A stretch of 64,000 nt of DNA. Source: Ignavigranum ruoffiae (lineage in GTDB: Bacteria; Bacillota; Bacilli; Lactobacillales; Aerococcaceae). The notes beneath the pieces are model-generated. The model saw nothing but the letters and a program-made list of their open reading frames with translations, made no database searches and was not told the origin of the DNA. The translations under genes were made by a program, and so were the position numbers. How positions within the stretch are numbered: the stretch's first letter is position 1; each line of letters opens with the position of its first letter. The stretch covers positions 43,615 through 107,614 of the forward strand of contig NZ_FOEN01000008.1 of assembly GCF_900110675.1 (NCBI RefSeq). The letters are read 5' to 3'. Positions 1 through 8,585 of the stretch are shown here, piece by piece.

Positions 1-1
1 T

Positions 2-40
2 GCCGCCTGGGATTTAGTCGAACAAGCGGAGAAGGAATAA
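2..40 (+). CDS. C-terminal end of an upstream gene (partial)
   Basis: An open frame enters from the left edge, reads AAWDLVEQAEKE and stops at TAA 38-40. It is followed by a terminator-like hairpin, so it is probably the true end of a gene. Twelve residues are too few to name the product. Confidence 0.45.
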   Translation, partial: AAWDLVEQAEKE

Positions 41-60
41 TTAAATAGAAGTCAGTATTA

Positions 61-98
61 AACTCGTGAACACTCTAGAGATGTGTTGGCGAGTTTTT
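61..98 (+). terminator. Rho-independent terminator of the upstream gene
   Basis: Arms AACTCG (61-66) and CGAGTT (90-95) can pair, with a weaker inner CAC/GTG pairing, and a short T run follows. It sits 20 bp after the stop of the partial upstream gene. Confidence 0.6.
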
Positions 99-141
99 TG
101 GTGTCTAAATTTGTAAAGACACTGATCAGATCTATTATTTG

Positions 142-260
142 AAAATTTGCCCCCCTTGATTTGTACTGGAAACCAGGCAGCTAAAATTTTCCCCATCCTC
201 ATATTTACTCAACTAATGGTACTTTCATTGTCTTTTTCGATTAATGCAATGAATTTTCCC
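142..260 (+). promoter_or_regulatory. Three direct A/T-C tract repeats upstream of gutF
   Basis: Three similar blocks lie upstream of the sorbitol operon: AAAATTTGCCCC at 142-153, AAAATTTTCCCC at 183-194 and GAATTTTCCC at 251-260. They lie upstream of the promoter, where an activator such as GutR could bind. That role is inference from position; no binding motif for this regulator is known to me in this organism. Confidence 0.3.
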
Positions 261-275
261 AGTCATAAAAAATGA

Positions 276-308
276 TTGAATTAATTATAAAAATGAAAAC
301 GTTATAAT
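276..308 (+). promoter_or_regulatory. gut operon promoter with overlapping cre site
   Basis: A perfect -10 TATAAT lies at 303-308. The -35 is poor (TTAATT at 281-286, 16 bp spacer, or TTGAAT at 276-281, 21 bp spacer), as expected for an activator-dependent promoter. ATGAAAACGTTATAA at 293-307 matches the CcpA cre consensus WTGNAANCGNWNNCW except at one position and overlaps the -10, which suggests carbon catabolite repression. Confidence 0.55.
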
Positions 309-330
309 TTATAAAGAAAGGAGAGGTAAA

Positions 331-1131
331 ATGACAAATTGGTTAGATATTCAAGACAAGGTGTATGTGGTAACTGGAGGTTCTTCAGGGATTGGTGCAA
401 GTATTGTTCAACGTTTATTGGAAGTAGGCGCAAAGGTAGCAAACTTTGATTTAGTAGACCAAGAAAATCAAAATGAAAGTTATCTCTTCGTGAAAGTGGA
501 TGTTACTTCCAGTCAAGAAATTGAACAAGGGATTCAAGCTGTCCTTGATAAATTTGGGACGATTGATGGTTTAGTCAATAATGCGGGAATTAATATTCCG
601 GCCCTCTTAGTTGACGACAAGAATCCTAAGAGTAAATATGAGATTAACGAAGGCTTATTTGATAAGATGATTTCAATTAATATGAAAGGATTCTATATGG
701 TCGCTCAAGCGGTTGCCCGGATTTTGGTGGACAAAGGGCAAGGAGTCCTCATCAATATGGGATCAGAAGCTGGATTAGAAGGGTCTGAAGGCCAATCATG
801 CTATGCTGCGACTAAAGCGGCAGTCTATAGCTTTACCCGTTCATGGGCTAAAGAATTAGGTAAGAAAGGCGTTCGCGTCGTAGGTGTTGCTCCGGGGATT
901 ATGGAAGCAACTGGACTTCGAACCGATGCTTACGAAGAAGCTCTATCATATACGCGTAATATCACTGTAGATGATCTTAGAAAATCATATGCCAAAACCA
1001 CCACCACCCCTTTAGGAAGATCAGGAAAACTTTCTGAAGTTGCCGATACCGTATGTTTCTTATTATCTGAACGGGCTGGTTATATCACAGGGGTGACGTT
1101 AAATATTGCCGGAGGTAAAACTCGAGGATAA
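331..1131 (+). CDS. gutF: Sorbitol-6-phosphate 2-dehydrogenase (SDR family)
   Basis: Oxidises sorbitol-6-phosphate, made by the PTS encoded downstream, to fructose-6-phosphate with NAD, in the cytoplasm. The 266-residue protein is a classical short-chain dehydrogenase: TGGSSGIG at 15-22 binds the cofactor, NNAG is at 83-86, and the catalytic Tyr158 and Lys162 lie in YAATK. The start ATG follows a strong GGAGAGG ribosome site. It is the first gene of a six-gene operon in the order known as gutFRMCBA in Lactobacillus casei, which is the main reason for the substrate call. The SDR fold alone would not fix the substrate. Confidence 0.9.
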   Translation: MTNWLDIQDKVYVVTGGSSGIGASIVQRLLEVGAKVANFDLVDQENQNESYLFVKVDVTSSQEIEQGIQAVLDKFGTIDGLVNNAGINIPALLVDDKNPKSKYEINEGLFDKMISINMKGFYMVAQAVARILVDKGQGVLINMGSEAGLEGSEGQSCYAATKAAVYSFTRSWAKELGKKGVRVVGVAPGIMEATGLRTDAYEEALSYTRNITVDDLRKSYAKTTTTPLGRSGKLSEVADTVCFLLSERAGYITGVTLNIAGGKTRG

Positions 1132-1145
1132 GGGAGTCGAGAAAT

Positions 1146-3014
1146 GTGAGTCTATTAATCCGATGGTATGAAATCTTAAATCTATTGTTAACTCAGAAGA
1201 CTATCTCTTTAGAAAATTTGGAAGACCACTTAAAGCTAAGTTCAGCAACTGTAAAGAAATCGATTGATTTATTAAATCAAGAAATTGCGCCTTATGCAGA
1301 AATCATCGAGCAGTCTTCTTCATATTTTCTAAAAATTTATGATTATGAAAAATTCGATCTGATTAAAACTGGCTCCTTGAAGAAACAAGCAGATTATAAT
1401 TCGACGACCAAACGCAAGGCCTTCTTGCTCAGTAAGTTACTCGCTAGTAAGACTCCACTGACCATTTTGGATTTTGCAGAGTTATTAGATGTGAGTAAGG
1501 GAACCGTCAGCAATGACCTCAAGAGTCTGAAACAGGATTTGTCTCATTATGATTTGAATGTGATTTCGATTCAAAATAAGGGCATAGACATTGCTGGATC
1601 TGAATTGGATTTACGTCTAGCCTATATTAACTATGCCCTTGATTTTTTTAATTATACTTATATCGATCAAGTCTTGATCGACTTTATCATCAACTTAGGA
1701 GATCAGTATAAGATTAAGAAACGTAATATTTTATTACTGATAAAAAGTCTAGAAACGAGCTTATTTCGTCTGCGTAATCAGCATTTTCTGCAGGCAGCAA
1801 TTCCCTATTATTCAGCAGATATTTTAGATCATCCTTTTTTTGAAGAGTTTTTCGCTTTTATTGAGAATCACGAGAAATATACTTTGAGTAATTTTGAGAA
1901 GAGCTTTCTGACCTATCCATTAAATGTTGATGATTCAGGCATTATCAGAGATTGCGTTGATATCAATAAAGCGCTGATTGAGGACATGAGTCGACAAGTA
2001 CTAACAAAGATTAATCAAGTCTTTCTTCTTGAGATTCCGCAAGATAGTTTTGTCAGTCTCTTGGGTAACCATCTTTATTATTTAGTCCATCGGGCCGTCT
2101 TCAAATATAAATTAGATGATTTATTTCATGGAGAAATCCAAAAGAAATATCCCTTCTCTTATAGTTTGGCTAAATATGCTAGTGAAGAAATTAGTGAATA
2201 TTTAGATCTGGTGATTGATCCGATAGAAATTGATTATCTGACCTTTTATTTTGAATTGATTATTCGTGAATTTTCTTTAAATCAAGCGAAGAAGATAGCC
2301 ATTATTTGTAATACGGGTTATGCCACCGCTGGGATGATTAAGCATCAGATTCAAAATGTGGTGGGTCATGATATCGAGATCGTTCAATTTTCTGAAGAAG
2401 ACTATTACGAAGAGGATTTAACCGATTTTCTGACCATTATTACCATGATTCCCTTGAGTAAAATTCCAAATAATATTCCCACCATTCGGATTTCCAATAT
2501 ATTTAATGATGAGTATTTGTCGAGAGAATGGCAGCGAATTATCAAACAGACGCTAGTCTTTCCCAAATACACTCGCTTTGATTTGCAACCCTTGCCAGCT
2601 GAAGCTGAGCAGACTTATGAAGAGCATCTAAGTCAAATGGTTAGGTCTTTGCAAGAGACTTATCAAATTTCCGCCGATATGCTAGCAAGATTAAAATCTA
2701 AATATCATGATGCTTCGCTACTTTTTGGCAGCGGGATTGCCTTTCCTCACGAAGTGGATCCGAACATCAATCAGTTAATTTTAAGTGTTGGGGTGCTTCC
2801 TCAATCGATTGAAATTGAAAATGAACGTATCGAACTGATTATTTTATTGATTATCCCAGAAAATATTTTGGACTATGAAGAACATGATTTGTTAGATATT
2901 TATGATTTGATTTTTGAAATTGCTCAGAACGAAGAAATAAAAGAAAACATAAAAGCTTGTCAGACCAAAGAAGATTTAATCAAATATTTACAGAGGAGGG
3001 GGTATATTCAATGA
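1146..3014 (+). CDS. gutR: GutR-type transcriptional activator with PRD, EIIB-like and EIIA-like domains
   Basis: A 622-residue BglG/MtlR-class regulator that controls the operon and is itself controlled by PTS phosphorylation. Two N-terminal helix-turn-helix segments (about residues 15-60 and 95-145) are followed by two PTS-regulation domains, an EIIB-like domain with Cys388 in CNTGYATA, and a C-terminal EIIA-like domain with His535 in GIAFPHEV. The start is GTG 1146, 8-9 bases after GGGAG; the overlapping ATG at 1144 stops at once. It is 14 bp from gutF and shares ATGA with gutM. In L. casei the homologue needs GutM to activate transcription. Confidence 0.85.
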   Translation: MSLLIRWYEILNLLLTQKTISLENLEDHLKLSSATVKKSIDLLNQEIAPYAEIIEQSSSYFLKIYDYEKFDLIKTGSLKKQADYNSTTKRKAFLLSKLLASKTPLTILDFAELLDVSKGTVSNDLKSLKQDLSHYDLNVISIQNKGIDIAGSELDLRLAYINYALDFFNYTYIDQVLIDFIINLGDQYKIKKRNILLLIKSLETSLFRLRNQHFLQAAIPYYSADILDHPFFEEFFAFIENHEKYTLSNFEKSFLTYPLNVDDSGIIRDCVDINKALIEDMSRQVLTKINQVFLLEIPQDSFVSLLGNHLYYLVHRAVFKYKLDDLFHGEIQKKYPFSYSLAKYASEEISEYLDLVIDPIEIDYLTFYFELIIREFSLNQAKKIAIICNTGYATAGMIKHQIQNVVGHDIEIVQFSEEDYYEEDLTDFLTIITMIPLSKIPNNIPTIRISNIFNDEYLSREWQRIIKQTLVFPKYTRFDLQPLPAEAEQTYEEHLSQMVRSLQETYQISADMLARLKSKYHDASLLFGSGIAFPHEVDPNINQLILSVGVLPQSIEIENERIELIILLIIPENILDYEEHDLLDIYDLIFEIAQNEEIKENIKACQTKEDLIKYLQRRGYIQ

Positions 3015-3508
3015 GTTATTTATGGATGTTAGGAATATTTGGTCTTTGTGCTTATGGCCTGCAATTTTACCTAGGTTTAAGACAAATTAATCATTTCAAT
3101 GCCGTTTACAAAAGCCTAAGACAACAAGGTCGCGTGGTTATTGGCCGCAAAGTAGGTCGACTGAGAGCGGGTACGATTGTATTATTCTTAATTGATTCAG
3201 AGGATCGGATTTTAGCCTGCCGCTTAATGCAAGGGGTTTCAGTAATCGCTAAGTTCAAAGATATTCCAGCCTACGTGGGACAAGACATGCATTTTATTGA
3301 TCGTAAACACCCACTGGTTCAAAAAGAAAACAAACTCACTCAACTGGCCATGGAGAATGCGCGTGATATCTTTGTCATGCATGCGGCCGGCCTCCCTGTC
3401 GATACACAACCGCAAGCAAGTTGGAATATCGTGGATCAAGCGAAATTATTTTTACAACAAATTATTTATAAAGTAAAAGGAGTGAAACAGCATGCAAGCA
3501 ATCGTTAA
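3011..3508 (+). CDS. gutM: Glucitol operon activator GutM
   Basis: A 165-residue protein with one N-terminal membrane helix (about residues 4-22) and a basic cytosolic domain, the usual GutM layout. In L. casei GutM works with GutR to switch on sorbitol genes. I chose ATG 3011 because it overlaps the gutR stop as ATGA and follows GAGGAGGGGG; an in-frame ATG at 2957 lies inside gutR and has no ribosome site. Its 3' end overlaps gutC by 17 bp, so the two are translationally coupled. A paralogue lies at 16775-17143. Confidence 0.85.
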   Translation: MSYLWMLGIFGLCAYGLQFYLGLRQINHFNAVYKSLRQQGRVVIGRKVGRLRAGTIVLFLIDSEDRILACRLMQGVSVIAKFKDIPAYVGQDMHFIDRKHPLVQKENKLTQLAMENARDIFVMHAAGLPVDTQPQASWNIVDQAKLFLQQIIYKVKGVKQHASNR

Positions 3509-4040
3509 ATTTGCTGAAGGCTTCATGAATTTATTTCAATCTGGAGCCAATGTCTTTATTTCATGGATGGGATCAATTGTCCCTCTAGTCTTAATGTTAA
3601 TGGTATTAATGAATACGTTGGTGAAGATGCTGGGTGAAGAAAGAGTCACTAAACTGGCTCAAATTTCTTCTAAAAATTGGATTACCCGCTATCTGCTTTT
3701 ACCTTTTGTATCTGCCTTTATGCTAGGAAATCCGATGGCAATCTCAATGGGCCGGTTCCTACCAGAATATTACAAGCCAGGCTATGTGGCTTCTCAAATG
3801 CAATTCTGTCATACCAGCAACGGGGTATTTCCTCATATTAATCCGGGAGAGCTATTCGTTTGGTTAGGTATCGCTCAAGGGATTGAGGCCTTAGGCTTAA
3901 ACACAATGGAATTAGCCATTCGTTATATGTTTGTCGGTATCATTATGAATGCGATTGGTGGTTGGGTAACCGACTTCATGACCGAATATGTCTCTAAACA
4001 ACAAGGCGTTAAATTGAGCAAAGTCATTGAGGAAATATAG
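3492..4040 (+). CDS. gutC: PTS glucitol/sorbitol EIIC component
   Basis: Membrane channel subunit (182 residues) of the sorbitol PTS, TC 4.A.4 family, several hydrophobic helices. It contains the conserved block LLPFVSAFMLGNPMAISMGR and the segment FPHINPGELFVWLGIA found in SrlA proteins. In this PTS family the membrane domain is split over two polypeptides, and the rest is in the downstream EIIBC gene. The start overlaps gutM and has its own AAAGGAGTG site. The second copy at 13891-14430 has the same layout but different composition. Confidence 0.92.
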   Translation: MQAIVKFAEGFMNLFQSGANVFISWMGSIVPLVLMLMVLMNTLVKMLGEERVTKLAQISSKNWITRYLLLPFVSAFMLGNPMAISMGRFLPEYYKPGYVASQMQFCHTSNGVFPHINPGELFVWLGIAQGIEALGLNTMELAIRYMFVGIIMNAIGGWVTDFMTEYVSKQQGVKLSKVIEEI

Positions 4041-4051
4041 GAGGAATCAAT

Positions 4052-5083
4052 ATGGCTTATCAAAGTATAATCGTAAGAAAAGGATCTGGCGGATTCGGCG
4101 GTCCCTTAGTCATCCAACCTACTGAACAAAAACATAAATTTATCTATATCGTCGGCGGGGGCGAACGTCCAGATATCGTGGATAAAATTGAAGAATTAAC
4201 CGGTATGGAAGCAGTGAACGGATTCAAAACTTCGGTTCCAGATGATGAAATCGCCCTAGCGATTATTGATTGTGCGGGGACTTTACGCTGCGGGCTTTAT
4301 CCAAAAAAGGGTATTCCTACCATCAATGTTATTCCGACTGGAAAGAGTGGTCCGCTCCAACAATATATTACTGAAGATATCTATGTGTCTAATGTAGGAC
4401 TTAAACAAATTGAACTTTATCAAGATGAAACACAAACAACTCAAGATCAAGCGGTCGAGACCCAAGCTGCTAAGCTAAGCAACGAACCTGCTACTGAAGT
4501 TAAGGACAAATCTAAATACGATACCAGTAAGAAGATTACTGAACAAACTAAAAACCCGAGTTTTATTGCTAAGATTGGGATGGGAGCCGGGAAGATTGTA
4601 GCGACCTTTAACCAATCTGCTCGGGAAGCAGTTCAAACCATGATTAATGTAGTGATTCCATTTATGGCTTTCGTGGCCTTATTAATTGGGATTATTGAAG
4701 GCTCAGGAGTCGGTACTTGGATCGCTAATGTCTTAGCGCCATTAGCTGGAAATATTTGGGGCTTGATTCTGATTGGCTTTGTCTGCTCTTTACCATTCCT
4801 ATCACCATTGTTAGGTCCAGGAGCCGTCATCAGTCAAATTGTTGGAACCTTGATTGGGGTTCAAATTGGCCAAGGTCATATTCCACCGCATCTAGCCTTG
4901 CCAGCGTTATTCGCAATCAATACCCAAAATGGATGTGATTTCATCCCAGTAGCCTTAGGTTTAACCGAAGCTAAAGCAGAAACTGTAGAAGTAGGGGTGC
5001 CAGCGGTACTATACTCAAGATTCTTAAATGGTGTGCCTCGGGTCATTGTCGCTTGGTTAGCTAGCTTTCGATTATATAGTTAG
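4052..5083 (+). CDS. gutB: PTS glucitol/sorbitol EIIBC component
   Basis: 343 residues. The N-terminal EIIB domain carries DCAGTLRCG (Cys74 and Cys80), the region of the phosphocysteine in E. coli SrlE. A charged linker (about residues 125-170) connects it to a C-terminal membrane domain with SLPFLSPLLGPGAVISQIVG. It passes phosphate from EIIA to sorbitol as the sugar enters. It lies 11 bp after gutC and 8 bp before gutA, in one transcription unit. Confidence 0.92.
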   Translation: MAYQSIIVRKGSGGFGGPLVIQPTEQKHKFIYIVGGGERPDIVDKIEELTGMEAVNGFKTSVPDDEIALAIIDCAGTLRCGLYPKKGIPTINVIPTGKSGPLQQYITEDIYVSNVGLKQIELYQDETQTTQDQAVETQAAKLSNEPATEVKDKSKYDTSKKITEQTKNPSFIAKIGMGAGKIVATFNQSAREAVQTMINVVIPFMAFVALLIGIIEGSGVGTWIANVLAPLAGNIWGLILIGFVCSLPFLSPLLGPGAVISQIVGTLIGVQIGQGHIPPHLALPALFAINTQNGCDFIPVALGLTEAKAETVEVGVPAVLYSRFLNGVPRVIVAWLASFRLYS

Positions 5084-5091
5084 GAGGAACT

Positions 5092-5451
5092 ATGAATATT
5101 TATAAAACGCTTGTAACAAAGATAGGTGCCGAAGCCAAATTATTTCATGCCGATCAAATGATTATCTTATTTGGTGACAATGCGCCAGAAGACTTGGCGA
5201 ATTATACTTACACGATTGGTTTAAAACCCTTAAGTGAAGAAATTGTTGCTGGCCAAATATTCAAAATTGATCAAATTGAATATCAAATTACAGCGGTCGG
5301 GAATTTAGTGACCAAGAATTTAAGCGGTTTAGGTCATATTACTGTTAAATTCGATGGCGCGACGGAAGCTTCATTACCTGGTACGCTCCATCTTGAAGCC
5401 AAAGAAATTCCAGAAATTAAACCTGGATCAAGTATCCAAATCATCGCTTAA
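5092..5451 (+). CDS. gutA: PTS glucitol/sorbitol EIIA component
   Basis: 119-residue cytoplasmic phosphocarrier of the SrlB family, full length for the family. The family-typical LGHITVKFDG block with a conserved histidine, and the PGTLHLEAKEIPEIKPGS tail, are present. It takes phosphate from HPr and gives it to the EIIB domain of gutB. It is the last gene of the operon and is followed by a good terminator. Confidence 0.92.
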   Translation: MNIYKTLVTKIGAEAKLFHADQMIILFGDNAPEDLANYTYTIGLKPLSEEIVAGQIFKIDQIEYQITAVGNLVTKNLSGLGHITVKFDGATEASLPGTLHLEAKEIPEIKPGSSIQIIA

Positions 5452-5473
5452 GGCGGTTAAAAGGCAATTTCTC

Positions 5474-5506
5474 AAAAGAGATTAGGATTTTACCTAGTCT
5501 CTTTTT
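5474..5506 (+). terminator. Terminator of the gut operon
   Basis: Arms 5474-5486 and 5493-5505 form a 13 bp stem with one G-U pair and a six-base loop. The T run is part of the 3' arm. Confidence 0.85.
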
Positions 5507-5510
5507 GCTT

Positions 5511-5689
5511 ATATAGATTCTCAAATAAAATAATAAGGTTGGTAGAAGTATTCATTGCAGTGGCCCTTAAAGAAGGAGGATAGTCCAGGCTTAGGAAGTG
5601 TGATTAACGACTGTTGGTATTTGACGAACATTTTTCTAAAAGTTTAGCTTGCTAAAGTCAACTTGGTCTCTCAAATTTTTAGCCATTTG
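5511..5689. other. Spacer between gut operon and transaldolase gene
   Basis: About 180 bp with no open frame of note and no clear structure. A GGAGGA run near 5575 leads only to a few codons before a stop. I see no function here. Confidence 0.4.
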
Positions 5690-5718
5690 TTGAAAGCGAG
5701 CTCAGAATTCATTACAAT
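5690..5718 (+). promoter_or_regulatory. Promoter with overlapping cre for transaldolase-transketolase
   Basis: TTGAAA (5690-5695), 17 bp spacer, TACAAT (5713-5718). TTGAAAGCGAGCTCA at 5690-5704 matches the cre consensus with one mismatch and covers the -35, so CcpA repression is expected. Confidence 0.7.
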
Positions 5719-5779
5719 AAAGTCAGTTATCAATTGATTTAGGTAATTGGTTCTAGCGATTAAAAAAGGAGAAGTGACC

Positions 5780-6427
5780 ATGAAAATATTTCTAGATACA
5801 GCGAATACTGCAGAAATTAAACGGATTAATCAATTGGGTATTGTCGACGGTGTAACTACCAATCCTTCACTCGTTTCTAAAGAGGGCCGGGATTTTGAAG
5901 AAGTCATTAAAGATATTTGTTCAGTTGTTCCTGGACCTGTTTCGGCCGAAGTGATTGGCTTGACCCATGATGAAATGGTCAATGAGGCACGCCAAATTGC
6001 TAAATGGGCTGATAATGTTGTCGTTAAGATTCCGATGACCCAAGAAGGATTAAAAGCAGTTCATACACTGTCTCAAGAAGGCATTAAGACCAATGTGACT
6101 TTAATTTTCTCAGCGGCTCAGGCCTTATTGGCGATGAAAGCCGGTGCGACTTTTGTCAGTCCATTCATTGGTCGTTTAGAAGATATTGGCACCGATGCTT
6201 ATCAATTGATTGCCGATATTCGTCAAATCATTGATGTTTATGGCTTCTCAACCGAAATTATCGCCGCCAGTGTGCGAAATCCGTATCATTTTGAGATGAG
6301 TGCCAAATTGGGTGCTCACATTGCTACAGTGCCATCAAGTCTCTTCGAGAAATTAATGGCCCACCCACTGACTGATCAAGGGATTGAAGGCTTCTTGAAA
6401 GACTGGGAAAAATTCCAAAACAAATAG
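5780..6427 (+). CDS. Small transaldolase / fructose-6-phosphate aldolase family protein
   Basis: A 215-residue TIM-barrel enzyme of the TalC/FSA subfamily, about two thirds the size of classical transaldolase. It shows the family start MKIFLDTAN, the TTNPSL block, and the Schiff-base lysine in VVVKIPMT. It probably transfers a dihydroxyacetone unit in the non-oxidative pentose phosphate pathway, given that transketolase follows 17 bp downstream; a fructose-6-phosphate aldolase activity cannot be excluded. ATG 5780 follows AAAAAGGAG; an in-frame TTG at 5747 has no ribosome site and would precede the conserved start. Confidence 0.88.
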   Translation: MKIFLDTANTAEIKRINQLGIVDGVTTNPSLVSKEGRDFEEVIKDICSVVPGPVSAEVIGLTHDEMVNEARQIAKWADNVVVKIPMTQEGLKAVHTLSQEGIKTNVTLIFSAAQALLAMKAGATFVSPFIGRLEDIGTDAYQLIADIRQIIDVYGFSTEIIAASVRNPYHFEMSAKLGAHIATVPSSLFEKLMAHPLTDQGIEGFLKDWEKFQNK

Positions 6428-6444
6428 ATTGAAGGAGAGTGCCA

Positions 6445-8448
6445 ATGTTTACTGATAAAGATCTATTAGCCGTTAATTCGCTAAGAGCCTTAAGTATTGC
6501 TCAGATTGAAGCGGCCAATTCTGGCCATCCGGGTCTGCCTCTAGGCGCTGCCCCAATGGCTTACGCTCTATTTGCTGATCACCTTGAGGTGAATCCACAG
6601 GATGCCCGGTGGTTTAACCGTGACCGCTTTGTACTTTCTGCGGGTCATGGTTCTGCCTTGTTATATAGTTTGCTACATTTGTCAGAATTTAACCTTTCGC
6701 TAGAAGATTTGAATGGATTCCGTCAATGGCAATCGAAGACGCCAGGGCATCCGGAATATAATCATACGGAAGGGGTCGAAGCTACGACCGGACCGCTCGG
6801 CCAAGGTTTGGCGCAAGCCGTCGGTATGGCCATGGCTGAACAGCATACAGCGGCTTTATATAATACGGATGACTTCGAGATGATTGATCATTTCACTTAT
6901 TGTTTAGTGGGTGATGGTGACCTGATGGAAGGCATCTCTTATGAAGCCATTTCTTATGCAGGTCGACAAAAACTTGATAAATTAATTGTCTTGTACGATT
7001 CAAACGATATTTCCTTGGATGGCGATTTAAGCCAAGCCTTCAATGAGAATATTGCTGAGCGCTTTGAAGCAGCTCATTGGCATTATATTCGGGTCGATGA
7101 TGGCAATGATTTGAATGAGATTTCAGCAGCTATTACCCGAGCCAAGGAATTTAAGGGCAAACCAACTATTATTGAAGTCAAAACAGTGATCGGTTACGGT
7201 TCACCCGAACAAGGAACCAGCAAAGTTCACGGTAGCCCGCTCGGTCAAGATAATTGGGCAGCGACCAAGGATGTTTATCAATGGACTTTAGATCACTTTG
7301 AAGTGCCTGAAGAAGCACGAGAAATCTTCCATCAAAAAGTGGTTGAACGAGGGCAAAAAGCCTACCAAGCTTGGCAAGACAAATTCAAGGCCTACCAACA
7401 AGCTTATCCAGAGAAAGCTGAAATGATGCGCTTGGCTTTTGAACGTAAGTTGCCAGAAGACTTTGATCAAGCCTTAGAATATCTACCAGATTCTACCAAG
7501 GCAGATGCGAGCCGATCTTCTAGTGGTAAAGCGATCCAAGCCTTGGCTCAAAAGATTCCCTATTTCTGGGGCGGTTCAGCCGACCTTTCAGGTTCGAATA
7601 AGACGATGATTAACGATTCGATGGACTTTATGCCAAATCAACGTGAAGGTAAGAATATTTGGTTCGGCGTGCGTGAATTTGCCATGGCCGCCATGCTCAA
7701 CGGCATTACCCTTCACGGGGGAAGCCGAGTATTCGGTGGAACTTTCTTTGTCTTTAGTGATTACTTACGTCCTGCTGTACGTCTATCTGCCTTATCTCAA
7801 CTGCCAGTAGTGTATGTAATGACCCATGATTCAGTGGCTGTTGGAGAAGATGGACCTACTCATGAACCGATTGAACAATTGGCTGGGTTCAGAGCGATGC
7901 CCAACCTGAATGTAATACGTCCAGCGGATGTCAATGAAACTTTCGCGGCTTGGAAAGTGGCAATCCAAGAAACTGATCGACCAAGTCTATTGGTTTTATC
8001 ACGGCAGAATTTACCGGTCCTAACTGGCAGTCGAAGCTTGGCTGAAGCAGGCGTCGATAAAGGAGCTTATGTCCTTTCACCAAGTCAAGCCGACCAAGCA
8101 GATGGAATTATTATTGCCACCGGTTCTGAAGTTCAATTGGCTCTTGAAGTCCAAAAGATTCTTAAAGACCAAGAGATTGATGTTTCAGTGGTTTCTATGC
8201 CAGCAAGCAATCGTTTTGATGAGCAAAGTCAAGAATATCAGGAAAGTGTATTGCCTGATGGAGTGGAAAACCGCATGTCCATTGAAATGGGAGCGAGCTT
8301 AGGTTGGCATAAATATGTAGGTCGCCACGGACTGGTTATGGGTATCGACCGGTTTGGTGCCTCAGCGCCAGGCGAAACGGTCGTCAAAGAATATGGCTTT
8401 GATGCTGAGCAACTTGCCCAAGCTTATCTTAATCATTTTAAGAAATAG
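6445..8448 (+). CDS. tkt: Transketolase
   Basis: Thiamine-diphosphate enzyme (667 residues, normal length) that moves two-carbon units between sugar phosphates. GHPGLPLGAAPM near the N-terminus, the TPP motif beginning GDGDLMEG, and VMTHDSVAVGEDGPTHEPIE in the pyrimidine domain are all present. ATG 6445 is seven bases after GGAGAG; the GTG at 6439 is too close to that site. It is co-transcribed with transaldolase. Together they would process pentose phosphates and products of the neighbouring polyol operons. Confidence 0.95.
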   Translation: MFTDKDLLAVNSLRALSIAQIEAANSGHPGLPLGAAPMAYALFADHLEVNPQDARWFNRDRFVLSAGHGSALLYSLLHLSEFNLSLEDLNGFRQWQSKTPGHPEYNHTEGVEATTGPLGQGLAQAVGMAMAEQHTAALYNTDDFEMIDHFTYCLVGDGDLMEGISYEAISYAGRQKLDKLIVLYDSNDISLDGDLSQAFNENIAERFEAAHWHYIRVDDGNDLNEISAAITRAKEFKGKPTIIEVKTVIGYGSPEQGTSKVHGSPLGQDNWAATKDVYQWTLDHFEVPEEAREIFHQKVVERGQKAYQAWQDKFKAYQQAYPEKAEMMRLAFERKLPEDFDQALEYLPDSTKADASRSSSGKAIQALAQKIPYFWGGSADLSGSNKTMINDSMDFMPNQREGKNIWFGVREFAMAAMLNGITLHGGSRVFGGTFFVFSDYLRPAVRLSALSQLPVVYVMTHDSVAVGEDGPTHEPIEQLAGFRAMPNLNVIRPADVNETFAAWKVAIQETDRPSLLVLSRQNLPVLTGSRSLAEAGVDKGAYVLSPSQADQADGIIIATGSEVQLALEVQKILKDQEIDVSVVSMPASNRFDEQSQEYQESVLPDGVENRMSIEMGASLGWHKYVGRHGLVMGIDRFGASAPGETVVKEYGFDAEQLAQAYLNHFKK

Positions 8449-8460
8449 ATTAAAAATATT

Positions 8461-8509
8461 TTGACAAGCTAAAAATTTAGATATATAATTTTGTTAGAAA
8501 ACGTATTCA
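8461..8509 (+). promoter_or_regulatory. Promoter and cre site of the antiterminator-PTS operon
   Basis: Consensus TTGACA (8461-8466), 17 bp spacer, TATAAT (8484-8489). TAGAAAACGTATTCA at 8495-8509 matches cre with one mismatch, just downstream of the -10. The strong promoter fits a system regulated after initiation, by the leader terminator that follows. Confidence 0.8.
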
Positions 8510-8510
8510 G

Positions 8511-8571
8511 AGTGTAACTATTCAATTAGGCATAATGATTTCCGCTGTGAAGTCATTATGCCCATTTTTTT
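8511..8571 (+). promoter_or_regulatory. RAT-like antiterminator site overlapping a leader terminator
   Basis: A perfect 10 bp stem (8529-8538 with 8553-8562) followed by seven Ts forms an intrinsic terminator between the promoter and the antiterminator gene. The sequence just before and overlapping its 5' arm (GTAACT, eight bases, AGGCATAA; 8514-8535) resembles the bipartite RAT sites bound by BglG/LicT proteins. Binding there would prevent the terminator. The terminator is seen; the RAT assignment is inference. Confidence 0.65.
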
Positions 8572-8585
8572 CGAAAGGAGGCTAT

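Noticed and set aside
8535..8585. An in-frame ATG extending the antiterminator protein by 17 residues.
   Set aside because: It lies in the leader terminator hairpin, has no ribosome site and would add residues before the conserved CAT-domain start.
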